From assembly GCA_949293415.1 (NCBI GenBank), contig CASFDK010000027.1, forward strand, positions 1 through 64,000: a DNA stretch of 64,000 nucleotides, written 5' to 3'. A program made the translations under genes and the position numbers. This DNA is from an uncultured Verrucomicrobiota bacterium (GTDB lineage: Bacteria; Verrucomicrobiota; Verrucomicrobiia; Opitutales; Intestinicryptomonadaceae). Positions 1 through 8,218 of this stretch are shown piece by piece; the stretch's first letter is position 1, and each line of letters opens with the position of its first letter. Below the pieces are notes generated by a model. That model was not told where the DNA came from. It made no database searches and worked only from the letters and a program-made list of their open reading frames with translations.

Positions 1-1026
1 CCGCTCTGGGGCTACGAGAACGAAGCGGACCCGATTGCCGTTGCGCGAAAGATAGACGCCGCGCTTGCTGCGGGTGTTAATGTGTTCATCTACGACTGGT
101 ATTGGTACGGCGGCAGACCGTTTCTCGAGGGCGCGCTCAACGACGGCTTTTTGAAAGCCCCCAACAACGAGCGAATGAAGTTCTATCTGATGTGGGCAAA
201 CCACGACGTAACCAATCTTTGGAACAACAAGGTCGGCGGCAAACAAAAGAACGACATTCTTTGGCGCGCCGATGTTTCGTACGACGAGTTTGTCGAAAAG
301 CTCGTTCCGCGTTTTGTCGGCTATTTCAAGAAGCCCAACTATTACAAAATAAACGGCAAGCCCGTGTTCGCCGTCTACGATATGAAAGTGCTCATACGCG
401 GAATGGGCGGCTGCGAGAACGTCAAAAAGGCGCTTGTCGCGCTCGAAAAGGCGGCGGTGGATGCCGGGTTGAAAGGCGTGCACTATATGGTGAACTGCCC
501 GATTACTCCGTATTCAGTCGGCAAAGATATGGACATTCCGAACAATCCGAAAGCGACTGCCGAAGAGGTCGTGAAATATCTTGGCTTCGAATCGTTCACA
601 ACGTACAACTGGGTCAGCGAACGTTGGAATGCGATGATGAAGGCCAAGCCCGAGCTTACCTATGCGCAGTGGGTTGATATTTGCTTCGAACGCAACAAGA
701 CCATAGCCGCCCGCTACCGCGACGGGCAGTTCTTCCCGCACGTCTCGATTGGTTGGGACACCAACCCGCGCTATCCCGCAAGCGACTACAGACCAAAAAT
801 CGACAAGCCCGATCCGCTCGAGTTCGAACGCGCGCTGCGTCTCGCCAAGGCGTGGGCGGACGAACACACGCGCCCCGATATGCCCAAACTCATAACGCTG
901 AACGCGTGGAACGAATGGACGGAAGGCTGCTATCTTGAGCCGTCGAAGGAGTTCGGCTACGCGTATCTGAACGCGGTCGCGCGTGTATTCGGCGACAGCG
1001 GGCAGGCGAAACCCGCAAAAAAATAG
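1..1026 (+). CDS. WbsX / GH99-like domain protein, 3' part (start lies upstream of the window)
   Basis: The reading frame is open from base 1, so the true start is outside the window; 341 residues are visible. The end shows the hallmark of the WbsX/glycoside hydrolase 99-like family: a TIM-barrel strand ending in NAWNEWTEG, which carries the paired acidic residues, followed by YLEPS and a C-terminal helix. An earlier strand reads VFIYDWYWYGG. Family members act on mannose- or rhamnose-containing glycans or occur in polysaccharide loci, but the substrate cannot be read here. The gene ends just before a strong hairpin terminator that it shares face to face with the convergent pabBC gene. Only the C-terminal portion is seen, so a signal peptide cannot be judged. 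Confidence 0.75.
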   Translation, partial: PLWGYENEADPIAVARKIDAALAAGVNVFIYDWYWYGGRPFLEGALNDGFLKAPNNERMKFYLMWANHDVTNLWNNKVGGKQKNDILWRADVSYDEFVEKLVPRFVGYFKKPNYYKINGKPVFAVYDMKVLIRGMGGCENVKKALVALEKAAVDAGLKGVHYMVNCPITPYSVGKDMDIPNNPKATAEEVVKYLGFESFTTYNWVSERWNAMMKAKPELTYAQWVDICFERNKTIAARYRDGQFFPHVSIGWDTNPRYPASDYRPKIDKPDPLEFERALRLAKAWADEHTRPDMPKLITLNAWNEWTEGCYLEPSKEFGYAYLNAVARVFGDSGQAKPAKK

Positions 1027-1050
1027 CCCGAAGATTTTTGGCTTTGCAAG

Positions 1051-1083
1051 ACGGAGCGCGCTCAAGGCGTTCCGTTTTTTTTT
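1051..1083 (+). terminator. Rho-independent terminator after the WbsX-like gene
   Basis: ACGGAGCGC (1051-1059) pairs with GCGTTCCGT (1067-1075) with one mismatch around a 7-base loop, and nine T residues follow. It closes the upstream gene and reaches the stop codon of the convergent pabBC gene at 1082. Confidence 0.85.
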
Positions 1084-2761
1084 ACGCATTTTTTAAATGC
1101 ACGCGCCGCATTCCGCGCACCGAATTTAGGCAGAAGATTTTGTCGGCGGTTTCGAGGTCCCGCATGGTTAGCGTTTTCTCGCGCATTTTGCCGAGCATCG
1201 AACGGCGGAACACTCCGTCGAGCGCGCCCGATTCGAGCGGCGGCGTAAACAGCGCGCCGTTCTTTTCCACGGCAATGTTCGTGCGCGAGCCCTCCGCCAC
1301 TTCCCCGCGCATGTTGAGGAAAACAACGTCGTAAAGCCCCGCTTCCGAGATTCTCTTTGCCGCGTTTTCGAAACGTCCGCGCTTGGTCGTTTTGTGGCGG
1401 AAAAGCGGGTTCTGCGCATCGATTCTTTCGGGCGAAATTTCGACAAAATCGGATGCGGGCGGCACGAGGTCGCGGTATGCGACTGCAAGCCTGCCGTCTC
1501 GCGAAAGGGCAACGCGCATAATGCCGTCGCGCTCGGGTACGATGCTTTCGAGCGTCCGCCGAGGAAACGGAAAACCGAGTTCGCGGGCGGAGTTTTCCAT
1601 TCTCGCAGCATGCAAATCCCAGAGCGCGATTTTTCCGTTTTCGACCCGCGCGGTCTCGATGAGCGAGAAATCGCCGTCGATGAAACTGCGCTTGTGGAGA
1701 GTCTCGAGCCATTCGCCGTCGACGGTGGAATCCCATACGACGCCCCCGCCAACGCGGTATTCGAAACGCCCGCAGCCCGCGCGTTTCTGGAGCGTGCGAA
1801 TCGGTACGCTGCATACGGTTTTCCCCGGCGAGAACAGGCAGATTGCGCCGCAATACACGCCGCGCGGCGAGTCTTCAAGCTCCTCTATAATGCGCATTGT
1901 CGAAAGTTTCGGCGCGCCCGTTATCGAGCCGCACGGGAAGAGGGCTGCGAACACGTCGAGAGAAGAAACGCCGTTGCGCAATCGGGCTGAAATTCTCGAG
2001 GTCATTTGGTGGACGGTCGGCAGGGCTTGTACGTCGAACATACTTTCAACTTCCACGCTTGCGGGCATTGCGATTCGGCTGAGGTCGTTGCGCATCAGGT
2101 CAACAATCATCAGATTTTCCGCGCGGTTTTTTTCGTCGAGTTTCAGGCTCTGCGCATTGCGTGCATCCTCTTCGGGCGAGTTCCCGCGCGGGGCGGTGCC
2201 CTTCATCGGCAACGCCGTAATTTTGCCGTTTTCGATTTCGAAAAACAGCTCGGGCGAGAACGAAAGCACCGTCAGATGTCCGTTCCTTACGAACGCGCGG
2301 TAGGGCGTGGGTTGGCGCGCGGCGAGCCTTTCGAAAAGCTCGAAATCGTCGGCACAGTCGGCAAAGAGCGTGTTGGGGTAGGTGAAATTTACCTCGTATG
2401 TGTCACCCGCGGCGAGGCGTTTTTTTATTTCGCCGATTGCCGCGCAATATTCGGCGCGCGAAATGTCGGGAACGAGCGAAGTTTCGATTTCTCCGCAATG
2501 CGCGGCGGGTTCGTACTTTTCGCACGAGTCGAAGACCTCGAAATACGCAAGCGGATGTTCCGCTTTCATCCCGTCCGCACCGGATTCTCCCGTGCGGATT
2601 TTTTCGAAAAACTTCCACGCTTCGTATTCTACATACCCGAGCACGAATTTTTTTTCGCGCAGCTCGTCGATTTTGCCGAACGCCTCCGCGAGCGATTCGG
2701 GCGAATCGGCGGCAATCGTTTCGACGGGGTTGCGGAAAATTCTGTCTCCGAAAATCTGCAT
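1082..2761 (-). CDS. pabB: Aminodeoxychorismate synthase component I fused to aminodeoxychorismate lyase (PabB-PabC)
   Basis: This 559-residue protein joins two steps of 4-aminobenzoate synthesis for folate. Residues about 1-355 are a chorismate-binding synthase: PMKGT carries the PabB-type lysine (K187), and PCGSITGAPK (277-286) and GVYCGA are the conserved core motifs. Residues about 360-559 are a class IV PLP-dependent lyase (PabC): it opens with LIETARVENG, contains an HKTTKRG segment with the likely PLP lysine, and has GEVAEGSRTNI. Such fusions are known in several phyla. An open frame extends upstream to 3040 but would run into the divergent gene at 2862, so the ATG at 2761 is chosen. 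The glutaminase partner PabA is not in the window. Confidence 0.88.
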   Translation of the reverse strand: MQIFGDRIFRNPVETIAADSPESLAEAFGKIDELREKKFVLGYVEYEAWKFFEKIRTGESGADGMKAEHPLAYFEVFDSCEKYEPAAHCGEIETSLVPDISRAEYCAAIGEIKKRLAAGDTYEVNFTYPNTLFADCADDFELFERLAARQPTPYRAFVRNGHLTVLSFSPELFFEIENGKITALPMKGTAPRGNSPEEDARNAQSLKLDEKNRAENLMIVDLMRNDLSRIAMPASVEVESMFDVQALPTVHQMTSRISARLRNGVSSLDVFAALFPCGSITGAPKLSTMRIIEELEDSPRGVYCGAICLFSPGKTVCSVPIRTLQKRAGCGRFEYRVGGGVVWDSTVDGEWLETLHKRSFIDGDFSLIETARVENGKIALWDLHAARMENSARELGFPFPRRTLESIVPERDGIMRVALSRDGRLAVAYRDLVPPASDFVEISPERIDAQNPLFRHKTTKRGRFENAAKRISEAGLYDVVFLNMRGEVAEGSRTNIAVEKNGALFTPPLESGALDGVFRRSMLGKMREKTLTMRDLETADKIFCLNSVRGMRRVHLKNA

Positions 2762-2861
2762 TTCAAAAGCCAAAACAAATGCACCGCCGCCGTCCGATAC
2801 GCAAGTATTTTCGCGGGGATTTTTCTTGCCCGCCGCCGCGGCGCGAAATAGCGTTCGGGAT

Positions 2862-3692
2862 ATGGAAAAAATCTTTTTGTTTCTCGCTCTTGCCGTCGCG
2901 CACCTTTCGGTTTTCGCGGGCGGAATCGTCGTAAGCTCGTATCCGTGGCAGAAAACCACGGTTGCAAATATGCTTGTGGATTTCAAAAAGTCGGGCTTCG
3001 ACAAGGTTTCGATGTTCCAGAATATGAAACTCGGCGGCAACTCGAAGTACGCAAACGAACTGTTCTGCTACTGGATGTCGGATGGCGCGAAAGCGGAGGC
3101 AAAGAAAATGTTCGCAGAGGCGGGCGTGCGCGTCGTTTCGATAGGGCACATATACGCGGGAGACGAAGCGAGAATAAAGCAGCTTTTCGACTTCGCAAAA
3201 GACTTCGGCATCGAGATTATGACCGTCGAAGCCCAGCCTGAAGCGTTGCCCATCTACGACCGCTACGCCAAGGAATACGGAATCGGCGCGGGGCTTTACA
3301 ACCACCCCTATATGCCCGAATCGCCCAAGGCTTTGAAGAAATTTCCCTATATGCTGCCCGAAAAAATGCTCGCGGCAATCGAAGGCAGGGCGGCTCTCAA
3401 GGCTTTCCCCGACTGCGGACACTGGGGGCGTTCGAATTGGGACATCGTAAAGTGCCTGAAAAAAATGGAGGGCAAGTTTGTTGCAATCAACATCCAAAAC
3501 CTTGCGCCCGACAACAACTGCGAAGAGTATTCCAAGGGCAGGCTTCCGCTCAAGGAGTTCGTCGCCGAGCTTAAACGCCAGAAATTCGACGGCTACTGCA
3601 TCGTTATGTTCAACGTAGCAAACGACCGCTCGCAGATTGAAAAGGTTGCGCCGTCGGTGAAGTTTCTTGAAGACTGCGGTCTGAAAAAATAA
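2862..3692 (+). CDS. Secreted sugar phosphate isomerase/epimerase-like TIM-barrel protein
   Basis: The 276-residue product starts with a clear signal peptide (MEKIFLFLALAVAHLSVFAGG). The rest resembles the xylose isomerase-like TIM-barrel family: alternating strand and helix segments, GIEIMTVEAQPE, a YNHPYMPESP loop, PDCGHWGRS and a late strand VAINIQNLAP. Family members with signal peptides are common in Verrucomicrobiota and Planctomycetes and are usually annotated only by fold. The ATG at 2862 is chosen because the signal peptide starts there; the frame is open far upstream but only as an antisense shadow of pabBC. It is divergent from pabBC with about 100 bases between. Substrate unknown. 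Confidence 0.75.
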   Translation: MEKIFLFLALAVAHLSVFAGGIVVSSYPWQKTTVANMLVDFKKSGFDKVSMFQNMKLGGNSKYANELFCYWMSDGAKAEAKKMFAEAGVRVVSIGHIYAGDEARIKQLFDFAKDFGIEIMTVEAQPEALPIYDRYAKEYGIGAGLYNHPYMPESPKALKKFPYMLPEKMLAAIEGRAALKAFPDCGHWGRSNWDIVKCLKKMEGKFVAINIQNLAPDNNCEEYSKGRLPLKEFVAELKRQKFDGYCIVMFNVANDRSQIEKVAPSVKFLEDCGLKK

Positions 3693-3708
3693 TTCCAAGT
3701 TGCATTCG

Positions 3709-4506
3709 ATGAAAGGCAAGTTGATAGGCGCGATTTTGGGCGGACTCGCCGCAGGCCCGTGGGGGGCGGCGTTGGGTCTTGCCGCCGGACATATTTTCGA
3801 TTCCGCCGCTTCCGCTGTATCGGGTTCGGCGACGGGCGGCGGAACGGAAACGGGACACATACCGCTTTCGCTTTTCAGCGCAATCTCGAAACTCGCGAAA
3901 ATCGACGGGCAGATAAGCGAAGCCGAAATCGACGCAATCGAGCGCATTTTCAAAGACCTGAATTTTTCGTCCGAGACGCGTTCGCAGGCAATCGAGTGCT
4001 TCCGCCGCGCGAAAACCGACCCGCACACGTTTGCCGAAATCCTGCCGCAGCTTGCCGCCGACTTTACAAGCCCCGAAGCCCGCAAAGCCGTATTTGCCGT
4101 TCTTATGCGCGTGGCAATCGCCGACGGATATTTAAAGCCCGAAGTCGAAGACGCCCTGCATCTGGCCGCCGCCGCGCTCGGTGTAGACTGGTACGGAACA
4201 TACGGCAGTTCGCACGGAAGCGGAGGCGGTTCGCGGGCTTCGGCTGACGGTTTCGGCGGAAGAAACGGCGGCGGTTCGTACTCTTCGCCGAGTGCGGAAC
4301 TTGTCGAGGCATACGCCGTCTTGGGCGTTGCCTCCACCGCGTCCGACGACGAAGTGAAAAAAGTCTACCGCCAAAAATGCAAGGAGCTTCACCCCGACAC
4401 TCTCAAAAGCAAGGGAATCGGCGAATTTGCAATCAAGGCGATTCAGAACGAACTCTGCCGCGTCAACGACGCATACGCTTTAATACAAAAACATAGAAAA
4501 AGATAA
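3709..4506 (+). CDS. DjlA-like co-chaperone with TerB and C-terminal J domain
   Basis: The 265-residue protein has three parts. Residues 5-35 form a glycine/alanine-rich segment that could insert in a membrane, as in DjlA. Residues about 50-155 match a TerB-like helical bundle (SAISKLAKIDGQIS, later MRVAIADGYL). After a Gly/Ser-rich linker, residues about 198-265 are a J domain with the essential HPD at 228-230, placed C-terminally as in DjlA. J domains stimulate the ATPase of DnaK. A TTG nine bases upstream is a possible alternative start; ATG 3709 is preferred. The next small gene starts five bases after the stop, so the two are probably one transcript. Confidence 0.85.
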   Translation: MKGKLIGAILGGLAAGPWGAALGLAAGHIFDSAASAVSGSATGGGTETGHIPLSLFSAISKLAKIDGQISEAEIDAIERIFKDLNFSSETRSQAIECFRRAKTDPHTFAEILPQLAADFTSPEARKAVFAVLMRVAIADGYLKPEVEDALHLAAAALGVDWYGTYGSSHGSGGGSRASADGFGGRNGGGSYSSPSAELVEAYAVLGVASTASDDEVKKVYRQKCKELHPDTLKSKGIGEFAIKAIQNELCRVNDAYALIQKHRKR

Positions 4507-4511
4507 AAACA

Positions 4512-4835
4512 ATGTTGGACAAATTCAAGTCGATAGCCCTCGAAGGGTACATAAAAAACAAGTTCCCCCAATATCTGGAGAACGGCGACATCAGCGTGGA
4601 CCTAAAAGTGGGCGAGGCAAGATGCGCAATCAAGGCGACTCTTGCGGGTGAAACGCAGCCCGTTTGCATAAACATAGCGCACTTCGATGTCGTAGACGGC
4701 GAAAACGGCAAGTGCTTGCGTATTACGGAAGTTTCGTCCGACCGCAAGTGGCTCGACTCTGTTCTAAATGATATTCTAAAAAATCGCGACATAAAACTGC
4801 CGTCATTTGCTGCAGATGCGCTTTGTAATCAATAA
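4512..4835 (+). CDS. Small hypothetical protein in operon with the DjlA-like gene
   Basis: The 107-residue protein is not recognised. It has no signal peptide or membrane segment. It alternates charged helices (MLDKFKSIALEGYIKNKF) with predicted beta strands (GDISVDLKVGEARCAIKATL, INIAHFDVVDG), suggesting a small alpha/beta domain of the cytoplasm. It begins five bases after the DjlA-like gene stops and is followed at once by a strong terminator, so the two genes form a closed transcription unit. Confidence 0.7.
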   Translation: MLDKFKSIALEGYIKNKFPQYLENGDISVDLKVGEARCAIKATLAGETQPVCINIAHFDVVDGENGKCLRITEVSSDRKWLDSVLNDILKNRDIKLPSFAADALCNQ

Positions 4836-4853
4836 GTTGTAAATGTTCCTTTG

Positions 4854-4885
4854 AACGCCATCTGCTAAAAGATGGCGTTTTTTTT
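4854..4885 (+). terminator. Rho-independent terminator
   Basis: AACGCCATCT (4854-4863) pairs perfectly with AGATGGCGTT (4870-4879), followed by a run of T. It ends the djlA-like operon before the FadL-family gene. Confidence 0.9.
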
Positions 4886-4976
4886 GTAAAAAATGCTTTT
4901 TTTCTGGTTTGAAAAGTGCATAATGGGCGACAGCTTTCTTTTTATTATGGAAAGCCACAGCTAAATCTTACTAATT

Positions 4977-6233
4977 ATGAAAAAGCAAATTGTGAACGCA
5001 GGCGCGTTGATTGTCGCCTGTCTTTCCTACGGCGCGGGTTTCCAAGTTTTGGAGCAGGGCGCATCAAACATAGGTTCCGCCTTGGCGGGAGCTACGGCAA
5101 ACGCTTCAGGCGACGCTTCGTCGGCATTCTGGAATCCGTCGGCTTCGATATTCTCCGAAAAAATAAAGGTCGGCGAGGTCGACTTCGAATCGGGCATAAG
5201 TTTTGTAGTTCCCAGTTTCGAATTCCACGACGAGGGCACTACATCCCCGATTCCCACTGGAGGCAACGGCGGCAATGCGGGCGAGGTCGCATACGTTCCC
5301 AATTTCTTCAGCGTATATCGCTTCCACGAAGACTTCGCGTTCACTTTCTCGACGACCGCAACGTACGGTCTTGAAACCGATTACGACGACGGCTGGATTG
5401 GACGTTTTCACGCCCTCAATTCGGACCTCACCACAATCGACGTAAACCCGAGCTTGGCGTACAAAGTCAACGACTGGCTTTCTGTCTCGGCGGGCGCGTC
5501 GCTCAACTGGATGCACGCATATCTGACGCAAAATTTCATCCATCCCGTATACATGCGCGAGGGCAAAATGCGCTTCTCGGGAGACAGTTGGAGCGCGGGC
5601 GCGAACGTTGGCTTTACGATTAAGTACGCCGAGGGCGGCAGGTTTGCGGCAAGTTGGCGCAGCGAAGTCAGCCACGATTTTCGCGGAAACGCCGACGCAA
5701 CCCTTATGGGAATCTCGACACTCAGCCCCATTAAGTGCGACCTCACTTTGCCCCAGACCGTGAACGCGGGCATCTACCAGCGTCTGTGGGGAGACCTCGA
5801 CCGCTTCGCCGTTATGCTCGACTACGCATGGACGGGGTGGAGCGCATTCGAATATCTCGACATCCAGTATATGAACGGCGTATCCGTAGGCAAGGTTCAC
5901 GAAAACTGGAAGGACACTTCCCGCGTGGCGTTCGGCATAAACTACCATCCCGAATTCGACGAATGTCTGGTTCTCCGCGCGGGCGTTGCTTGGGACGAAT
6001 CTCCCGTGCGCGGCTCGGCGTTCAGAACGGCGCGCATTCCCTGTACCGACAGAATGTGGGCTTCGTTCGGCATCGGCTACCAATACGAGAACATCACGCT
6101 GAACGTCGGCTACACGCACATCTTCTTCCTCGAAGACCCCGAAACAAGCAATGTCTCGGCGATGGGCACGCTCAAGGGCTACTACACGGGGCGCGCGGAT
6201 GTCATTTCGTTTCAGGCGGGCATAAGCTGGTAG
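4977..6233 (+). CDS. OmpP1/FadL/TodX-family outer membrane transport protein
   Basis: The 418-residue protein begins with a signal peptide (MKKQIVNAGALIVACLSYGA) followed by GFQVLEQGASNIGSALAGATA and SSAFWNPS. This is the N-terminal hatch signature of the FadL family: G-F-Q, E-Q-x-A and a later W-N-P in place of F-N-P. The remainder is rich in alternating hydrophobic strands typical of a 14-stranded barrel and ends in an aromatic residue after GISW. FadL proteins pass long-chain fatty acids or other hydrophobic compounds across the outer membrane. It lies directly upstream of acpP-fabF, which is suggestive but may be coincidental. A CATAAT at 4919-4924 could be a -10 element. Confidence 0.85.
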   Translation: MKKQIVNAGALIVACLSYGAGFQVLEQGASNIGSALAGATANASGDASSAFWNPSASIFSEKIKVGEVDFESGISFVVPSFEFHDEGTTSPIPTGGNGGNAGEVAYVPNFFSVYRFHEDFAFTFSTTATYGLETDYDDGWIGRFHALNSDLTTIDVNPSLAYKVNDWLSVSAGASLNWMHAYLTQNFIHPVYMREGKMRFSGDSWSAGANVGFTIKYAEGGRFAASWRSEVSHDFRGNADATLMGISTLSPIKCDLTLPQTVNAGIYQRLWGDLDRFAVMLDYAWTGWSAFEYLDIQYMNGVSVGKVHENWKDTSRVAFGINYHPEFDECLVLRAGVAWDESPVRGSAFRTARIPCTDRMWASFGIGYQYENITLNVGYTHIFFLEDPETSNVSAMGTLKGYYTGRADVISFQAGISW

Positions 6234-6304
6234 TTTCGCGTATCCGACGCCGCAAAACGCGCGGCGGGCGGAGGCGGAAAAAAAGCTTTACAAAATCTTC
6301 CATT

Positions 6305-6334
6305 CTGAAATGATTCAGATTCATTCTTGAATGA
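6305..6334 (+). promoter_or_regulatory. Two adjacent small palindromes in the acpP leader
   Basis: CTGAAATGATTCAG (6305-6318) and TCATTCTTGAATGA (6321-6334) lie side by side 24 bases before the acpP start. Each can form a short hairpin or bind a dimeric regulator. No known operator is recognised; the role is a guess. Confidence 0.3.
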
Positions 6335-6357
6335 GACAAACTCAAAAGGACTAAACA

Positions 6358-6609
6358 ATGTCAGACATAGAACAAAGAGTAAAGGATATCATTGTCAAAC
6401 AGCTCAACGTAAACGAAGAGCAAATCACCCCCGAGGCCAGCTTTATAGATGACCTCGGCGCCGATTCGCTCGACACCGTTGAACTCATTATGGCTTTTGA
6501 AGAAGAGTTCAAGGATCAGATGGGCGGAGCTGAAATTCCCGAATCTGATGCCGAAAAGCTCACGACGGTCGGCAAAGTCATCGAATACATCGAATCGAAG
6601 GCTAAGTAG
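6358..6609 (+). CDS. acpP: Acyl carrier protein
   Basis: The 83-residue acidic protein is a canonical [13 protein letters not shown] places the phosphopantetheine-bearing serine at residue 37, and the four-helix pattern is intact. It carries growing acyl chains in type II fatty acid synthesis in the cytoplasm. A purine-rich AAAAGGA lies about ten bases upstream of the ATG. fabF follows, the usual partner, though a terminator separates them, which would allow acpP to be made in excess. Compared with the two ACPs of the 34-47 kb cluster it is closer to the housekeeping consensus, so this is the fatty acid synthesis copy. Confidence 0.97.
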   Translation: MSDIEQRVKDIIVKQLNVNEEQITPEASFIDDLGADSLDTVELIMAFEEEFKDQMGGAEIPESDAEKLTTVGKVIEYIESKAK

Positions 6610-6630
6610 GTCGTAGACTCCTTTTTGTAC

Positions 6631-6678
6631 CGACCCGTTTGCGACAAGTTTTTGTTTGTGAACGGGTCGTTTTTTTTT
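6631..6678 (+). terminator. Terminator between acpP and fabF
   Basis: CGACCCGTTT (6631-6640) pairs with AACGGGTCG (6661-6669) and a run of nine T follows. It probably limits read-through from acpP to fabF. Confidence 0.85.
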
Positions 6679-6777
6679 GCGTAAAATCGGGCGGACGTTC
6701 CTGCATTTCGGACGCGTTCGCAAGGTTGTCGGCGCGCAGGCGTCGGCTTTGGTTATTCTGGAAATAAAGGATTTGTA

Positions 6778-8019
6778 ATGAAAGAACGCATTGTAATTAC
6801 GGGTATCGGTGTCATCTCGCCGTTCGGAGACGGTGTGGAGGTTTTTTGGGACTCGCTCAAAAACGGCAAAAACGGCATCGACAGAGTTTCGCTTTTCGAC
6901 GCAAGCCAGCTCAACTGCCAAGTCGCCGCCGAATGCAAGAATTTCGACGCGACAAAATATATGGACCCCAAGGAAGCTAAGCGCAGCGACCGCTACACGC
7001 ACTTTGCCGTAGCCGCTTCGAAATTGGCTATGAAAGACGCGGGGCTTGAATCGGGCGTGAACGTCAAGCCTGAACGCTTCGGCGTGATTATCGGCTCGGG
7101 CGTGGGCGGCATGGACACCATCGAAAAACAGTCGCGGGCGTTTATCGAGCGCGGGCCGCGCCGCGTTTCGCCGTTTATGATTCCCAACCTCTTGGCGAAT
7201 ATGTCGTCGGGGGTGGTTGCAATCGACCTCGGCGCGAAGGGCGTAAACTTCAGCGTTGTCAGCGCGTGCGCAACCGGCACGCACGCAATCGGCGAGGCTA
7301 TGCTCCACTTGCAGGCGGGGCGCGAAGACGTAATTCTTGCGGGCGGCAGCGAAGCCGCCGTAACGCCGCTTAGCTTTGCGGGCTTCTGCGCGATGAAGGC
7401 GATGGCGACCAACTTCAACGACGAGCCCCAGCGCGCTTCGCGTCCGTTCGACGCCGACCGCTGCGGATTCGTTATGGGCGAGGGTGCGGGCGTTCTCGTT
7501 CTCGAACGCTACGACCACGCCATTGCGCGCGGTGCGCACATCTACTGCGAAATTTCGGGCTACGGGGCGACTTGCGACGCGTTCCATATCACGAGCCCCG
7601 ACATCGAGGGGCGCGGCTTGGCTCAGTGCCTTATCCGCACGCTCGAGACGGCGGGGTTGCCGCTCGATTCCGTCGACTACATCAATGCGCACGGCACGTC
7701 CACGCCCTACAACGATAAGTTCGAGACCGCCGCAATCCGCAAGGTCTTCGGCGACAGGGCGGACAAGCTGATGGTAAGCTCCACAAAGAGTATGACTGGG
7801 CATATGCTCGGCGCGGCGGGCGCGATTGAAGCGGCGGTTTGCGCCAAGACAATCGAGGATGGTGTGGTTGCCCCCACAATCAACTACGAGCATCCCGACC
7901 CCGACTGCGATCTCGACTACGTTCCCAATGTAGCCCGCGAAGCCGATGTAAAGGTTGCCATAAGCACCAACTTGGGTTTCGGCGGACACAACGGTGCACT
8001 GCTCTTCAAAAAACTCTAA
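6778..8019 (+). CDS. fabF: 3-oxoacyl-ACP synthase II
   Basis: This 413-residue enzyme condenses acyl-ACP with malonyl-ACP during fatty acid elongation. The C-H-H triad is complete: C164 in VSACATGTHA, H305 in NAHGTST and H342 in GHMLGAAG. Length and start (ITGIGVISPFG) match FabF. AAAGGA precedes the ATG at good spacing. It lies in the conserved acpP-fabF order and is the active housekeeping synthase against which the degenerate domains in the 34-40 kb cluster can be compared. A repeat element begins at the base after its stop codon and contains a hairpin that probably ends transcription. Confidence 0.97.
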   Translation: MKERIVITGIGVISPFGDGVEVFWDSLKNGKNGIDRVSLFDASQLNCQVAAECKNFDATKYMDPKEAKRSDRYTHFAVAASKLAMKDAGLESGVNVKPERFGVIIGSGVGGMDTIEKQSRAFIERGPRRVSPFMIPNLLANMSSGVVAIDLGAKGVNFSVVSACATGTHAIGEAMLHLQAGREDVILAGGSEAAVTPLSFAGFCAMKAMATNFNDEPQRASRPFDADRCGFVMGEGAGVLVLERYDHAIARGAHIYCEISGYGATCDAFHITSPDIEGRGLAQCLIRTLETAGLPLDSVDYINAHGTSTPYNDKFETAAIRKVFGDRADKLMVSSTKSMTGHMLGAAGAIEAAVCAKTIEDGVVAPTINYEHPDPDCDLDYVPNVAREADVKVAISTNLGFGGHNGALLFKKL

Positions 8020-8070
8020 CAAAGGCGAAGCCCTTGACGCCCGAACTTCGTTCGGGAGTTGTGATACCTC

Positions 8071-8096
8071 GGCGGCAACTATAGTTGCCGCCTTTT
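8071..8096 (+). terminator. Hairpin terminator inside repeat copy A
   Basis: A perfect 22-base palindrome (GGCGGCAACT half, then its complement) is followed by TTTTG. It is the only terminator-like structure after fabF. Confidence 0.7.
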
Positions 8097-8100
8097 GTTT

Positions 8101-8158
8101 ATAAGTTCGCATTGAGCGGCGGAATGCCGCTCAATCGCTTCGGATGTTAGAACTTACT
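8101..8158. repeat. Short palindromic element, copy 1 (ATAAGTTCG ... GAACTTAC)
   Basis: ATAAGTTCG at 8101-8109 is mirrored by GAACTTAC at 8150-8157, and inside it ATTGAGCGGC pairs with GCCGCTCAAT. The same design, with ATAAGTT and AACTTAT or AACTTAC ends around an inner GC-rich hairpin, occurs at 15624-15683, 56357-56406 and 56540-56589. Confidence 0.7.
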
Positions 8159-8218
8159 TTGATATTTTTTTTCGAAATATACTTGCGGGCAGTTAATAAA
8201 ACAAGTACTTGTGAACGT

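Larger units (their letters stand above)
8020..8158 (+). repeat. Dispersed intergenic repeat, copy A (three hairpins)
   Basis: This block starts at the base after the fabF stop. An inverted copy lies at 15624-15764 and starts the base after a GH10 stop codon. The copies share the opening CAAAGGCGAAGCCCTTGACG, a hairpin centred on AACTTCGTT, a long hairpin at 8071-8092 followed by TTTT, and an inverted-repeat module (8101-8158). The stem of the first hairpin differs in a compensated way between copies: CCGAAC/GTTCGG here, GGAAC/GTTCC in copy B. The central hairpin can act as the fabF terminator. Confidence 0.85.

Noticed and set aside
6361-8112. Long open frame (583 residues) on the minus strand opposite acpP and fabF
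   Set aside because: It is antisense to two well-conserved genes, contains no recognisable motif, and arises from the GC-rich codon pattern that leaves several frames open.
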